From Thermofilum sp. NZ13 (lineage in GTDB: Archaea > Thermoproteota > Thermoprotei > Thermofilales > Thermofilaceae), in NCBI GenBank assembly GCA_002855745.1, contig NDWX01000006.1, forward strand, positions 1-64,000: a stretch of 64,000 nt of DNA, given 5' to 3'. This document shows positions 49,743 through 58,553 of the stretch, one piece after another (the first letter of the stretch is position 1; every line of letters starts with the position of its first letter). The translations under genes were made by a program, and so were the position numbers. Under the pieces are notes generated by a model. It saw nothing but the letters and a program-made list of their open reading frames with translations, ran no database searches and was not told the origin of the DNA.

Positions 49743-50897
49743 TTACCGCTTGAGGCTCAAGCCAAAACCACTGTAGACCTCAGCTAAGGCTTGGTCTGCG
49801 GCACCCACGTACAGCTGATCTGGCACTGCTTTCAGGAAATCTTCTTCTGAGGCAAAGTCTCCGTCGGAGTATACCGGGAAGAGCCGTTGTCCGTCGCTCA
49901 CGTAAATGCCTTCAACCTGCCTCTCCACACCGCTGGGAGTGACTTTCTTGCGTGTTTGAACAAAAACGTCGATGTATTGGAGCGCGCTGTTCTCGTCGCC
50001 GTACCCAAGGTGAGCTCTGAGAGCATCTGAAAGCACTTTTACAGCTTTCCTTATAGACGGGCTGTGAAAAGTTGTTATTGTCGGAAGGCCTGCGCGTCCT
50101 GGCTCGACGATGCTCCACACGTCCTCCGCCATTATTTCTCCAACCACCAGAACGTCGGGTCGATAGTATCTCATTGCAAACCTTACACCCTCTGCCAAGT
50201 TATCGTTAATTACCCACGTGAACCATCCGTCCCTAAACACTAGCTCCCTGTACTTCTCGACAACTGCGATATGAAGAAACGGGTACCTAAGTGCCACTTC
50301 CCTCACTAGCGAGTTGAGCAGCGTGGACTTTCCTGAGCCAAGTGGTCCGAGAATAAGTACGACCGATGGTCTCATCAGCAAAAGAAGAAGCCTGGCAGCT
50401 GCAAGCGGAGGCAGGATCTCTGTGATCGCCGGCACTCTCGCGAAGCGAGTTGCAACCAGTTGCAACTGACCGCCCGAGGAAAGCTGAAGGGAGACTCTCC
50501 AGTCGTCGACGTCCACGACGCCTCTAGGGCGCCTCATGTCAACTTTTACTCCCGTTGCGGCAATTATCTTTACAATGATGTTTTCTAGCTCCTCCCTTGT
50601 GGGTGCTCCAACAATGCTCACCCTCCCAACGTTCTTTATTGTGACGATTGTTTTTCCCTCGAAAAGCCACACCTCTTCGGCCTCCTGGGATAGAAAGATT
50701 GGTGATAGCCTGCCCCATATGTCGTGCTCCCTCAAGGTAATTACGTCTACGCGCCCATCGTAACTGACAACGAAACCGCTCGGGTTTTTAACCAGTAATT
50801 TAGAACCCCTAGGTATAAGATCCTCAACACTCACAATTTCCTGGCTACTCTGCTTTCCCGTCTTGGATGTTCGAAGGATTCTCAGAGGGTTCATCAA
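49743..50897 (-). CDS. VirB11/GspE-like secretion ATPase
   Basis: 384 aa. An N-terminal sensor-like region (about 150 residues) precedes a hexameric traffic ATPase domain: VVLILGPLGSGKSTLLNSL near residue 180 (Walker A), VLVVGEIMAEDVWSIVEPGRAGL near 245 (Walker B plus His/Asp-type boxes), FHSPSIRKAV near 280. It assembles or drives type IV pili and secretion machines. Its start overlaps the upstream coiled-coil gene by 4 nt (ATGA), forming an operon with that gene and the ParA-like gene, divergent from the HerA/VirB4 operon. Confidence 0.85.
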   Translation of the reverse strand: MMNPLRILRTSKTGKQSSQEIVSVEDLIPRGSKLLVKNPSGFVVSYDGRVDVITLREHDIWGRLSPIFLSQEAEEVWLFEGKTIVTIKNVGRVSIVGAPTREELENIIVKIIAATGVKVDMRRPRGVVDVDDWRVSLQLSSGGQLQLVATRFARVPAITEILPPLAAARLLLLLMRPSVVLILGPLGSGKSTLLNSLVREVALRYPFLHIAVVEKYRELVFRDGWFTWVINDNLAEGVRFAMRYYRPDVLVVGEIMAEDVWSIVEPGRAGLPTITTFHSPSIRKAVKVLSDALRAHLGYGDENSALQYIDVFVQTRKKVTPSGVERQVEGIYVSDGQRLFPVYSDGDFASEEDFLKAVPDQLYVGAADQALAEVYSGFGLSLKR

Positions 50898-51238
50898 GCA
50901 ACACCAGAAAATGCTTTGATAACCGAAGATATTCTCTCTTTCTCCTTTAACAGGCGATTTCTCTCACCCTCAAGCTTCGCGATTTCAGCCTCTATTCTGC
51001 TAATATCCCTATCAATTTCCGCCAACCTTTGGCGAACTTTGTCGGCTAAGGCTCCCTCAAATCCCAGACTCCTTAGAAGCTCCTCGAGAGTCCTCAACCC
51101 ATGCTCAAGCATATCCTTATCCTCCACGACTCCTGAAGTTGTCTCCATCCTCATAGGCGGTGACGGAATTGGTAAAGACTGTTTCTCAGCGCGTTCAGCA
51201 ACCCTCGACCCGTTCGCGAAAGGTCTCCTTAACGACAT
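50894..51238 (-). CDS. Coiled-coil protein of the secretion-like operon
   Basis: 114 aa. The N-terminus is polar with Pro-rich IPSPPMRME; the C-terminal 60 residues form a strong coiled coil (IDRDISRIEAEIAKLEGERN, then RLLKEKERIS). I do not recognise a family. Its start overlaps the ParA-like stop by 1 nt and its stop overlaps the VirB11-like start by 4 nt, so production is coupled to both; it may connect the two ATPases. Confidence 0.72.
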   Translation of the reverse strand: MSLRRPFANGSRVAERAEKQSLPIPSPPMRMETTSGVVEDKDMLEHGLRTLEELLRSLGFEGALADKVRQRLAEIDRDISRIEAEIAKLEGERNRLLKEKERISSVIKAFSGVA

Positions 51239-51951
51239 CAGCCTGTCACCTTCAGCAACGGCTTCTCAATGCGGTAAGCTAGGAGCCTCAGCTCATCTTT
51301 AACACGGCGATTTGATAGGGAGTAAGCGTCTTCAATATTGCTCGTAAGCGAAAACAGGAGAGCAGAGTCGAACGGAAGCGTAAACACCGATCCGAATTCA
51401 TCCTCTGCTTTCTCTTTCCACTCACCCATCATCGTAAAGTACTTATTGAGAAGCGGTAACACAAGCTTTCTGCTGCGAAAAGCTCTCCGCTTTAACCACT
51501 CTTTAACCGCCTGGAAAGACAGAGAATCAGGATTAAATACCGGGACAATTATTTCGGCTAAGCCCACTATGGGGTCATATAGCGAGCCGGGGTAAGCGGG
51601 CAGATCTATAAACACGTGCGAAACGCGGCTGCTCACGCGGTCTAGCAAGTACTCAAGCGTTTCGGCGTCCACGGGACCTATCTCGCCACGGCTTGGGGCG
51701 ACATGCAGGTTGTCGCTAAATGGACTTGTCACGATAACATCGCTCCAGGAGGCGTTTCCCAGGAAATAGTCGTTGAGGTACGGTGGGCCGGGGTCCCTAT
51801 CCAGGGTTAGCCGGGTGCTACTGCCGTATTCGCCTAAATCAATGAGGAGTACTTGTCTACCGCTCTTCGCGAGGTGATAGCTTAAGAGGCTGGCGGTTAC
51901 TGTTTTCCCAGTCCCTCCTTTGTTACCAGAGGCAAACGCCACGATAACCAT
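51238..51951 (-). CDS. ParA/MinD-like ATPase
   Basis: 237 aa. The deviant Walker A KGGTGKT is at residues 11-17, then VLLIDLGEYGSSTRLTL (Walker A'-like) near 35 and HVFIDLPAYPGSLYDP (Walker B) near 112. Such ATPases place DNA segments, septa or secretion machines at membranes. First gene of the minus-strand operon; ATG 51951 is about 30 nt from TCTTATTAATG (leaderless). Positioning the DNA-transfer apparatus is a plausible role. Confidence 0.85.
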   Translation of the reverse strand: MVIVAFASGNKGGTGKTVTASLLSYHLAKSGRQVLLIDLGEYGSSTRLTLDRDPGPPYLNDYFLGNASWSDVIVTSPFSDNLHVAPSRGEIGPVDAETLEYLLDRVSSRVSHVFIDLPAYPGSLYDPIVGLAEIIVPVFNPDSLSFQAVKEWLKRRAFRSRKLVLPLLNKYFTMMGEWKEKAEDEFGSVFTLPFDSALLFSLTSNIEDAYSLSNRRVKDELRLLAYRIEKPLLKVTG

Positions 51952-52047
51952 AGTATTCCTGCTTGCTTACATGTGCGCATTAATAAGACAGATAAGCGCG
52001 GTTCCTTCTCTCACTTTTCAATATAAACTTGCGGCTGAGTTTCAACG
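51952..52047. promoter_or_regulatory. Divergent promoter between the two secretion-like operons
   Basis: 96 bp. Plus strand: TCAATATAAACTT (52017-52029) about 25 nt before ATG 52048. Minus strand: TCTTATTAATG (about 51988-51980) about 30 nt before ATG 51951. Both operons can thus start leaderless transcription from one short region and may be co-regulated. Confidence 0.6.
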
Positions 52048-52542
52048 ATGAACTTTAAGGATAAAATTAAGCTGAAAATCCTCCAGGTTAGGTTCGAAGC
52101 ATCGCTTAGAAGAACAAGAAGGAAAGAAGTGGTGGAGTGGCGCAACGTCGATGAGAAGCTCGCCGCCATTGTCCCCCTTGCGCTAAACGCACCTTCGCTT
52201 CTGCAGCCTGAGGAGATTGTATTGAAGATTTTTCAGCCTTTCATTGATGTCCTAGCCCTTCTGTCTGCGATAACCTTCGGTATCGGCGTTCTCGGCTTTA
52301 TTATACTTATTTTGGACGCCGTCCTTTCATGGGTAACCGGAGGGAGCTTTGGGAGAAGCCTTGCCGTGTCTAAATTTATACGCGCCGCTGAAACGCTCGC
52401 GATCATACCGTTAACTTTCTTCGTCGTCTACGTGCTTAACTCGCTAGGCATCCCGGAGATCTCCAGCATTGCTCAGATCATGGATAGTCTTCTGAGGCGT
52501 GGCTGGGCCATAATTGTAGGCACGCTATCGAAGGGAGTGTAG
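52048..52542 (+). CDS. Small two-helix membrane protein, candidate pilin (VirB2/TedC-like)
   Basis: 164 aa. A basic N-terminus of about 35 residues (LKILQVRFEASLRRTRRK), then two hydrophobic segments near residues 68-98 (FIDVLALLSAITFGIGVLG) and 113-150 (LAIIPLTFFVVYVLNSLG). Small two-helix proteins encoded beside HerA/VirB4-type ATPases form the pili of archaeal Ced/Ted DNA-import systems and of bacterial conjugation. Here this is inferred from size, topology and position only. Stop codon adjoins the next ATG. Confidence 0.6.
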   Translation: MNFKDKIKLKILQVRFEASLRRTRRKEVVEWRNVDEKLAAIVPLALNAPSLLQPEEIVLKIFQPFIDVLALLSAITFGIGVLGFIILILDAVLSWVTGGSFGRSLAVSKFIRAAETLAIIPLTFFVVYVLNSLGIPEISSIAQIMDSLLRRGWAIIVGTLSKGV

Positions 52543-53322
52543 ATGCTGGTTGTTGATCTCGTCGCCGCGAGTGGGGCACTACTGTACCTCGCGCTCGGAA
52601 CGCTCAAGTGGACATTAGGTAGACGCGGTGAAGCTGTCTATGATTTCGAGGCAGCCGTGAATGTATTGCTCTACACCGTTATCCTTCAGGTGATCTTCTC
52701 AGCCGCTGACAGCATAGCCGGCTCGATCGGAATACCTATAAGCCTCAACTCCGCGGGCTTCGTCAGCGAGAGACTCAACGAGAGCAGTTTGACATTTGCT
52801 AATGCCAGCAGACTAGCCGTCGAAACGATCCTTTACGTCCAGAGCGAGCGAGCGGTTCTGGCGTCCGCGCCTCTTACATCGCCATTCGCTAGCGTACTTG
52901 GTGCAGCAACGGGCTGGTCTGTAACCGAGTTATCTATAGCTGCGATATTTTTTCTGCACTTAAGCTTCGCCTCGAGGGTTGTAGCTGCAGCCTCACCATA
53001 TCTCGCCCTAGTTGGTTCTGCTCTGCTACCAGTCCCTAAGTTTCGAAGGTGGGGCAGTAGTTTTCTGGCAATCTATCTCGCAACGAGTTTAGGCTTGTTG
53101 TACAGCAACTCTGTGACGGCGAAAGCTATAGGCAGGGTCCATAGACCCTCGCCTTTTTCTCCGGCAGACTGGGTCAACGTAGCGAGCATTGCAGGTGATA
53201 CCGCCGTAGCTTTAGGTGAGGCGATGACCCTGAGCGCGGTAGCTCTATCGCTAGCAACGGCGGCTGGAGTGGGTTTCGCCGGAATCTTCGAGGGGATCTA
53301 CGTCAACTTTGTGAGAGTATGA
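52543..53322 (+). CDS. Polytopic membrane protein, CedA/VirB6-like (paralogue 1)
   Basis: 259 aa with about six or seven transmembrane helices. A GRRGEAVYDFEAAV stretch near residue 28 parallels GRRSEAVSWLSREL in the next gene; the order of helices after it is similar as well, so the two look like tandem paralogues, this one without the long C-terminal extension. In Ced/Ted-type systems a polytopic protein of this kind forms the inner-membrane channel. Begins directly after the pilin-like gene; overlaps the next by 4 nt. Confidence 0.6.
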   Translation: MLVVDLVAASGALLYLALGTLKWTLGRRGEAVYDFEAAVNVLLYTVILQVIFSAADSIAGSIGIPISLNSAGFVSERLNESSLTFANASRLAVETILYVQSERAVLASAPLTSPFASVLGAATGWSVTELSIAAIFFLHLSFASRVVAAASPYLALVGSALLPVPKFRRWGSSFLAIYLATSLGLLYSNSVTAKAIGRVHRPSPFSPADWVNVASIAGDTAVALGEAMTLSAVALSLATAAGVGFAGIFEGIYVNFVRV

Positions 53323-55736
53323 TCGCGTGGTCGGTCGGCCCTTTGGTAGTGCTGCTCGTTTTCCTGGGTAAATGGTTCACGGGGCGGAGGAGCGAGGCGG
53401 TGAGTTGGCTCTCCAGAGAACTGGCTGAAGTGCTACTGGCGGTGTCTATAGTGATGGCATTAGAGCCACTCCTCTCTATGGCCGGGCCAGGGCTTTTCGA
53501 TTCTGCTAAGAGCACTATCGATAGGAGTATAGCCTCGCTAAGCGCATTCCTTGACCGGCTTCTGGATCTTTCGAAAGCAGTGGCTGTTTTGGATGTTGTA
53601 CTAGGCATTGTTTTCGCGGAGGCAGGGAGCTCGACGGCTCCGACGGTCGTCGTGGGTTATCAAACATCTATGCACGCTGCTCTGGGACCCCTGGAACTGC
53701 TAGCCACCTCTACTGGACTCGCCCTCGCATTGCTTCGAGGCTTGCTAACCGTTTTAAACTTCTCCCCGAGCTTTCAAGGCCTGCTTGTTTCGCTGACACC
53801 TACATTGCTTGTACCGAGGGTGCGAAGGCTCACTTTACCCGTGTGGTTTGTCGCATTCATCCTCGCCGTTTTGATACCCACCGCCGTTCAAACGTACACT
53901 TTGAGCCTTCAGCCTCTAAGTGTTAGGATTCCCGTTGAGAGCAACATTGGGGTTGTGAAGTTTCACGTAGAGGACGTTTCCGCTACTCCTATTTTCAAGC
54001 CAGATGTGTTGGTAGCTCTCCGAGATGATGAGGGCCACGTGTACGTGACCCGGATCCGCGAGGGCTCGGCGGTGTTGCTCCCGATTGGAAACTACACTGC
54101 CCTCTGGTTGGTTCACTACTGGACCAACTTTACGCTCCATGCGTGCTGCTACTCCCCGCGCGAGTACTCGAGCTGCAACTGCTACGTCTGGCCAGCCGTC
54201 TTTCAAGTTAAAGAAGGCTATACCACTGACGTCCAGGTATGGTTACCGGTAGAGCCTATCGAAGAGGGTAACGGGCACTCAGGCCACGTGTTGGCCTATG
54301 TGGGAGACTCTATTGTGCGGTCGAATAAGGGAGAGGGGTACGTCACCTACTCATTTTCACTTCACGAACTAAGGCGCGGTGTAACGGTTCTTGTACGAGG
54401 GGGGCCGTACCGCGTGCAGTACAGCCCGAATCTTGGAGGGTGTAAGCCTAACATAACAGTGAGCGGCGGGAAGCCTCCAGGCAAACTCATAGATCCCAGC
54501 TGGCTCCGACAAGCCAGAGAAGCTTACAAGAAGTGGCTACAACGTGTTGCCAGAGGAATCTCCGTAAACGGGGATGTGCCACTCAATCTGACCGAGACGC
54601 CCATCCCGGGTTTCAGCGAGTACGCGCTCCACATTAGCATTGCTCACTGCGACTTCACGGAGGGGAACGCAACAGTTAATCTGAACTTAACAATATGGGG
54701 TATCGCTCAGTGGAACGCGACAACAGCCCCGACTTATATTAGCTCATGGGATCCTGTCACCCGCTTTACGGCGTGGATAACCGAGAATGTCGTCGAGGTT
54801 CTAAACCCCATCGCACAGCTATTTGGGATTGTGATGACTTTATTGATCACTGCTTCGGCACTTTTAAGCTTCGCTGGAGTAAGCGCATTTTACTTGAGCG
54901 ATTGGGCTAAGGCTCTCCTACCACATCCTCGCAGCCTCATAAAACCACCGTTACTCAGCTGGGCCAAGAAAGTCCTAGACAGAGAGAGGAGGGAGGATGA
55001 GGAGCGTTGGATTGAAAATCATCTGGACGATCCAACCCGAGTAAACGAGGTGGAGAATTTATTCAAGAAAAAACGCGGTTCCACATTCTCTAAGAGAACC
55101 GACAGGGGGTTATTCGAGGTGACGGTAAGCGAACGGGAGGCGCGTAGAAAGAGCAGCAGGGTCAAAAAACTCCTGAACATGTACCTTCGTTCCCGAAAGG
55201 GCTTGAGAGCTCTTGAGGGGCCTGTAAGGCTAGTAGTGAAGGAAAAACTCCCCCAGCTACCCCTGAAATTACATATAATGTACCACGCGATTCGCGGCTA
55301 CAGGAGATTCTCCTATAGGCAACTTAACTTCGAAGCTGCTGACAATTATATAATGACGCTAGATAGGGATCTCTACACGCGGATCTTAACGACTTACAAG
55401 CAACTGGCTTTGAACGACCTGAGATCCTCCTCGAGAAACCAAGAGGATGTTTCAAGGCTAATCAAGCTCATAGAAAATGCAGAAACCCTTAGTGAGGTCG
55501 ACACTGGGGTTATCTACGCGACAGGGTTTGATCATGAGTTGTACCTCTCGCTCCTCAAGAGGTACAAGATCTACGAAGAGCCTATCTTCTCGAGAAAAGC
55601 GCTTCTGCTGAACTATCGACTCCAGGCGCTTAAACGGCTAGGTAGCGGAGAAAATGTAAAGTGGGCTCGCGAACTGTACCTGAATTTCAGGCGAGCTAGT
55701 GAAAAGGACTCTCCAGGGCTGGAAGGAAGCCGATAG
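53319..55736 (+). CDS. Large polytopic membrane protein, TedA/VirB6-like (paralogue 2)
   Basis: 805 aa. N-terminal about 200 residues: helices homologous in layout to the previous gene (GKWFTGRRSEAVSWL). Then an extracellular beta-rich part of about 300 residues with cysteine-rich HACCYSPREYSSCNCYVW and many N-x-S/T sites, one or two further helices near residue 500 (FGIVMTLLITASALLSFAG), and a basic cytoplasmic tail of about 280 residues. Probably the channel or scaffold of the transfer machine. Overlaps the upstream gene by 4 nt. Confidence 0.62.
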   Translation: MIAWSVGPLVVLLVFLGKWFTGRRSEAVSWLSRELAEVLLAVSIVMALEPLLSMAGPGLFDSAKSTIDRSIASLSAFLDRLLDLSKAVAVLDVVLGIVFAEAGSSTAPTVVVGYQTSMHAALGPLELLATSTGLALALLRGLLTVLNFSPSFQGLLVSLTPTLLVPRVRRLTLPVWFVAFILAVLIPTAVQTYTLSLQPLSVRIPVESNIGVVKFHVEDVSATPIFKPDVLVALRDDEGHVYVTRIREGSAVLLPIGNYTALWLVHYWTNFTLHACCYSPREYSSCNCYVWPAVFQVKEGYTTDVQVWLPVEPIEEGNGHSGHVLAYVGDSIVRSNKGEGYVTYSFSLHELRRGVTVLVRGGPYRVQYSPNLGGCKPNITVSGGKPPGKLIDPSWLRQAREAYKKWLQRVARGISVNGDVPLNLTETPIPGFSEYALHISIAHCDFTEGNATVNLNLTIWGIAQWNATTAPTYISSWDPVTRFTAWITENVVEVLNPIAQLFGIVMTLLITASALLSFAGVSAFYLSDWAKALLPHPRSLIKPPLLSWAKKVLDRERREDEERWIENHLDDPTRVNEVENLFKKKRGSTFSKRTDRGLFEVTVSEREARRKSSRVKKLLNMYLRSRKGLRALEGPVRLVVKEKLPQLPLKLHIMYHAIRGYRRFSYRQLNFEAADNYIMTLDRDLYTRILTTYKQLALNDLRSSSRNQEDVSRLIKLIENAETLSEVDTGVIYATGFDHELYLSLLKRYKIYEEPIFSRKALLLNYRLQALKRLGSGENVKWARELYLNFRRASEKDSPGLEGSR

Positions 55737-55756
55737 TACTCGAGGAGGGGCGGGCA

Positions 55757-56827
55757 TTGAACAGAAGTTTAGTCTCCCTTCTTCTGTTCCTCTCAGGTCT
55801 TTCGCTGACAACTTACTCGCTTCCACTAGCCTACATTTTAATCTCGCTCTCGTTCACCGTGTCAGCTAAAGAGATATTCAAGCTGTTTGTGAGCTTTACG
55901 CTGAGCGGATGCCCGTTACAGAGACTCGAGTGCCTCGAGAACGCGTGCTACAGTAGGATGGGTAACCTGTATTGCGGATACATAGGCTTCGAGGTACTTG
56001 ACTGCCGGCACGGTTGCTACGACCTCGACGAAAGAGGATTCTGGGCACGCTCTATGACGCTTTTCAACGCGGCATTCACCTCAGGTGGGCAGTACTTCTT
56101 CGTAGTGCAAAGTGGGAGAGTGTTCCTGCTAGCAAAGAGATGCGTGACTAGGCTTTGCGATCTCGCGAACAACCTACTAGAGGCTAAAGAGACCATTGAG
56201 CTGGGAAACGAGCTTACCGGGTGTGCCCTCAGGAGGCTGAGGGCAGACGAGGTTAGGGAAATCCTCAGGCCAGCCTGGTTGAAACAGGTGAGAGGTAGTC
56301 CTATAAGGCTTCTGGGAGTGCTTATTCTGACTGCAATCCTCACCCCTTATTTCCCTCCATCCCTCGTCCTCCTAGTGCTTCAGGTAATGGTTATACCCCT
56401 AATCAAAGGTGATATTTACTCCGTAAACCTGAGTCGCGAGACCCAAGTTTACAGCTTACGAGAGTCCACAGTAACATACACTTACCCAAGCCTCCGCGAG
56501 GTGTTCTCCAGGGCGCGGATCAACTACAGACTTGCACAGTCGATAGAGTACCTTGCCTTCAGGCTTGAGCCGGCTTCATGGGAGCATTCAAGCAAGATAG
56601 ACGCAAAGGCATACCGGAGCTATGAGTTTGGAACCGCCCTGGATAAGCTGAGCACAATCCACCAGAGCCAGAAGTACTTCCTTGCGAGCAGGAGAAGGTG
56701 GGAAAGACGGGAACCCGTTTACCTGGCATCGGCCATCCTGATAGCAACTCCCCACGTGCGCGAAGTATATGACCGGATGGGTCTCCACTTTTCCCATGAC
56801 GTATTCGCGTTAAAAGTACTAGAGTAG
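55757..56827 (+). CDS. Membrane protein resembling a VirB3/VirB4 N-terminal part
   Basis: 356 aa. Two hydrophobic segments at the N-terminus (SLVSLLLFLSGLSLTTYSLP; LAYILISLSFTVSAKEIF), a Cys-rich stretch (GCPLQRLECLENACYSR), and another helical pair near residue 185-215 (LLGVLILTAILTPYFPP). The remainder is soluble, ending next to a separate HerA-like ATPase. Bacterial VirB3 is often fused to VirB4, whose N-terminal domain is non-catalytic; here the N-terminal and ATPase portions would be two proteins. This reading is inference; I do not recognise the family from sequence. Confidence 0.5.
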   Translation: MNRSLVSLLLFLSGLSLTTYSLPLAYILISLSFTVSAKEIFKLFVSFTLSGCPLQRLECLENACYSRMGNLYCGYIGFEVLDCRHGCYDLDERGFWARSMTLFNAAFTSGGQYFFVVQSGRVFLLAKRCVTRLCDLANNLLEAKETIELGNELTGCALRRLRADEVREILRPAWLKQVRGSPIRLLGVLILTAILTPYFPPSLVLLVLQVMVIPLIKGDIYSVNLSRETQVYSLRESTVTYTYPSLREVFSRARINYRLAQSIEYLAFRLEPASWEHSSKIDAKAYRSYEFGTALDKLSTIHQSQKYFLASRRRWERREPVYLASAILIATPHVREVYDRMGLHFSHDVFALKVLE

Positions 56828-56836
56828 CGTATAGCG

Positions 56837-57883
56837 ATGGTGTACAGGATCATACGCTCACTCATGGATAGAAAAGTGCTCCTCCTCGCAGGAGACGTAG
56901 TTCCCGTCATATCCCCGCTATCGGTCCTAGCCCCGAGAGAAGAGAGCACCGGCTTTCGCCTAGGCATCGACGAGAGAGGCAGGGACATCTTTCTCAACCC
57001 CGAAAACCTTCCTAACATGCATGGAGTAATCCTGGGAACTAGCGGCAGCGGCAAGTCTACGCTAGCAAGGCACCTTATACTCGAAGCGCGGGAAAGTGGA
57101 GTGAAGACCTGGGTTATAGATCCGCATGGCGAAGAGGCGTACGCGAGATTGTTCACCAGACGCCTGATAATTACAAGAGACAGGATAGATCTTCTTACGG
57201 CTACAGGCTGGGATCTGCTAGAGTACGCGGGAGAGTTGGGTAGATATGTCGAGCTGATATATGGTTTGAGGGGGGCTAGAAACGTTATCCGCGAGATTAT
57301 GGCCGAGTGCCTAAGAGAACAGAGCCTCGAGCCCTTTAAGAAATTAGCTGCTGGAGACCCTGACCTTGAAAGGTTGTTCGATGATCTATCGCGTCTCCAC
57401 GGGAATGATTACATAATAACCGAGCTGGCAGAGCAGGACATCTACTTCACTCTACCTTTGATGGCGTCCCGGGAGCTTGTGGCGTTTTCGACGCAAGTCC
57501 TGCTACTGTTGCTACATGGCTACATGAGGGCGAGAGGTGCAAGGCAGAGGCTCGAGATGGTCGTAGTCTTAGAGGAAGCGCACGTCCACTCCCCCTACCT
57601 ACTTTCGCTGTTTAAAGAAGTGAGAAAGTGGGGTTATGGCGTCATAGCAATTAGTCAGCTCCCCAGGGAGTTCGACCCCCGGGTTTTCCAACTTGCTGGA
57701 TTTGTGATCGTACTCGCTGGTCCCGAAAGCTACGTACGGGATGTTGAGTCGCTGTTTTCCCTCACAGCAGAGGAGCGCGACCACGTTCTTTTCTCTACCC
57801 GAGGGGCAGCCCTGTTTTACCGGCAGGGCGATCCCCGGCCGCGCAAGGTTTTCTTGAAGTTAAGACAAGCAGCTCTAGCTTAG
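56837..57883 (+). CDS. HerA/VirB4-like ATPase (CedB/TedB-type)
   Basis: 348 aa. Walker A ILGTSGSGKSTLARHL near residue 66, TWVIDPHGEEA near 94, VVVLEEAHVHSPYLL near 235 (Walker B with Glu), AISQLPREFDPRVF near 268 (Arg/Gln region typical of HerA/FtsK-type motors). HerA-type motors pair with NurA in repair, but no nurA is here, and the membrane-protein neighbours point to DNA or pilus transport, as in CedB. Last gene of the plus-strand operon (10 bp after the previous gene). Confidence 0.82.
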   Translation: MVYRIIRSLMDRKVLLLAGDVVPVISPLSVLAPREESTGFRLGIDERGRDIFLNPENLPNMHGVILGTSGSGKSTLARHLILEARESGVKTWVIDPHGEEAYARLFTRRLIITRDRIDLLTATGWDLLEYAGELGRYVELIYGLRGARNVIREIMAECLREQSLEPFKKLAAGDPDLERLFDDLSRLHGNDYIITELAEQDIYFTLPLMASRELVAFSTQVLLLLLHGYMRARGARQRLEMVVVLEEAHVHSPYLLSLFKEVRKWGYGVIAISQLPREFDPRVFQLAGFVIVLAGPESYVRDVESLFSLTAEERDHVLFSTRGAALFYRQGDPRPRKVFLKLRQAALA

Positions 57884-57910
57884 AAATCCGCAGGTCTAGA
57901 GGGTTAAGCT

Positions 57911-58025
57911 GATGCAACAATATCTTTAGTTTCCCTGTATCTTACGTGTTTGACCTGCACTTTCCCTTACTCCCCATGATTGGAGGTAGATTGAGGGGGA
58001 CCGCAATTACCCAGCAAGAACGAGT
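57911..58025 (-). repeat. Dispersed 110-bp element, copy g
   Basis: On the minus strand GGGAAAGTGCAGGTCAAACACG aligns (as two blocks, AGGGAAAG and GGTCAAACACG) with copy d, followed by CAGGGAAACTAAAGATATTG and TTGCATC. It lies 27 bp after the HerA-like stop. No gene remnant follows, so it is a solitary copy. Confidence 0.45.
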
Positions 58026-58059
58026 CTCCGACCAGTAAATGAGCACAGGAAGCAACCTG

Positions 58060-58494
58060 TTAAGATTGAAGGTTAGGATGTGTCTGTCTGGAAAGGTAGT
58101 AGATGAGAGGCACCATGAGAAGCGCGGTGTCACGGCCCGCTTCAGTTAACCTGTAGAGAATTGTTGTTGGAGGTCCGGGTTTGACCTCCCGTGCGATCAA
58201 ACCGTGAACCTCCAACTCCTTGAGGCGCAAAGCAAGGCTTCTTTTGCTAATCCCTGTAACCGTGCGTAGTTGATTGAAGGATGAGGGCCCTGCCAGTAGA
58301 AGAGCATACAGTAGAGTTAGAGCCCACTTTTTCGAGAGGATCCGGAAGCTAGGTTCTAGAGAGCTTATTATCATCTTGACTTCAACCAAAGACAATTTTC
58401 CCTCCTCCACGAATTTTTCAAGAGTTTCAGAGACGCCGTTTAGTACGTGGCGAACTTTCTCTTCCACTTCCTGCTCGAGATTCCCTCTCCTCAT
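58060..58494 (-). CDS. HxlR-like winged-helix transcriptional regulator
   Basis: 144 aa. SKKWALTLLYALLLAGPSSF, then NQLRTVTGISKRSLALRLKE and LIAREVKPGPPTTILYRLTEAG form an HxlR/MarR-like winged helix at residues 52-125. An N-terminal helical extension of 50 residues is unusual. ATG 58494 lies about 28 nt from GGTATAAAAATTG (leaderless) and the gene is divergent from geranylgeranyl reductase with 59 bp between, so it could control that lipid gene. Confidence 0.83.
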   Translation of the reverse strand: MRRGNLEQEVEEKVRHVLNGVSETLEKFVEEGKLSLVEVKMIISSLEPSFRILSKKWALTLLYALLLAGPSSFNQLRTVTGISKRSLALRLKELEVHGLIAREVKPGPPTTILYRLTEAGRDTALLMVPLIYYLSRQTHPNLQS

Positions 58495-58553
58495 TCGTAA
58501 TCTTCAATGGTACAATTTTTATACCTGGTATATAACTTATACCCCTGATAAAA
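58495..58553. promoter_or_regulatory. Divergent promoter of HxlR-like regulator and geranylgeranyl reductase
   Basis: 59 bp. Minus strand: GGTATAAAAATTG about 28 nt from the regulator ATG. Plus strand: TATATAACTTATACC 15-25 nt before ATG 58554. An imperfect palindrome (GGTATATAACTTATACC) lies at about 58530-58546 and is a candidate operator. Confidence 0.5.
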
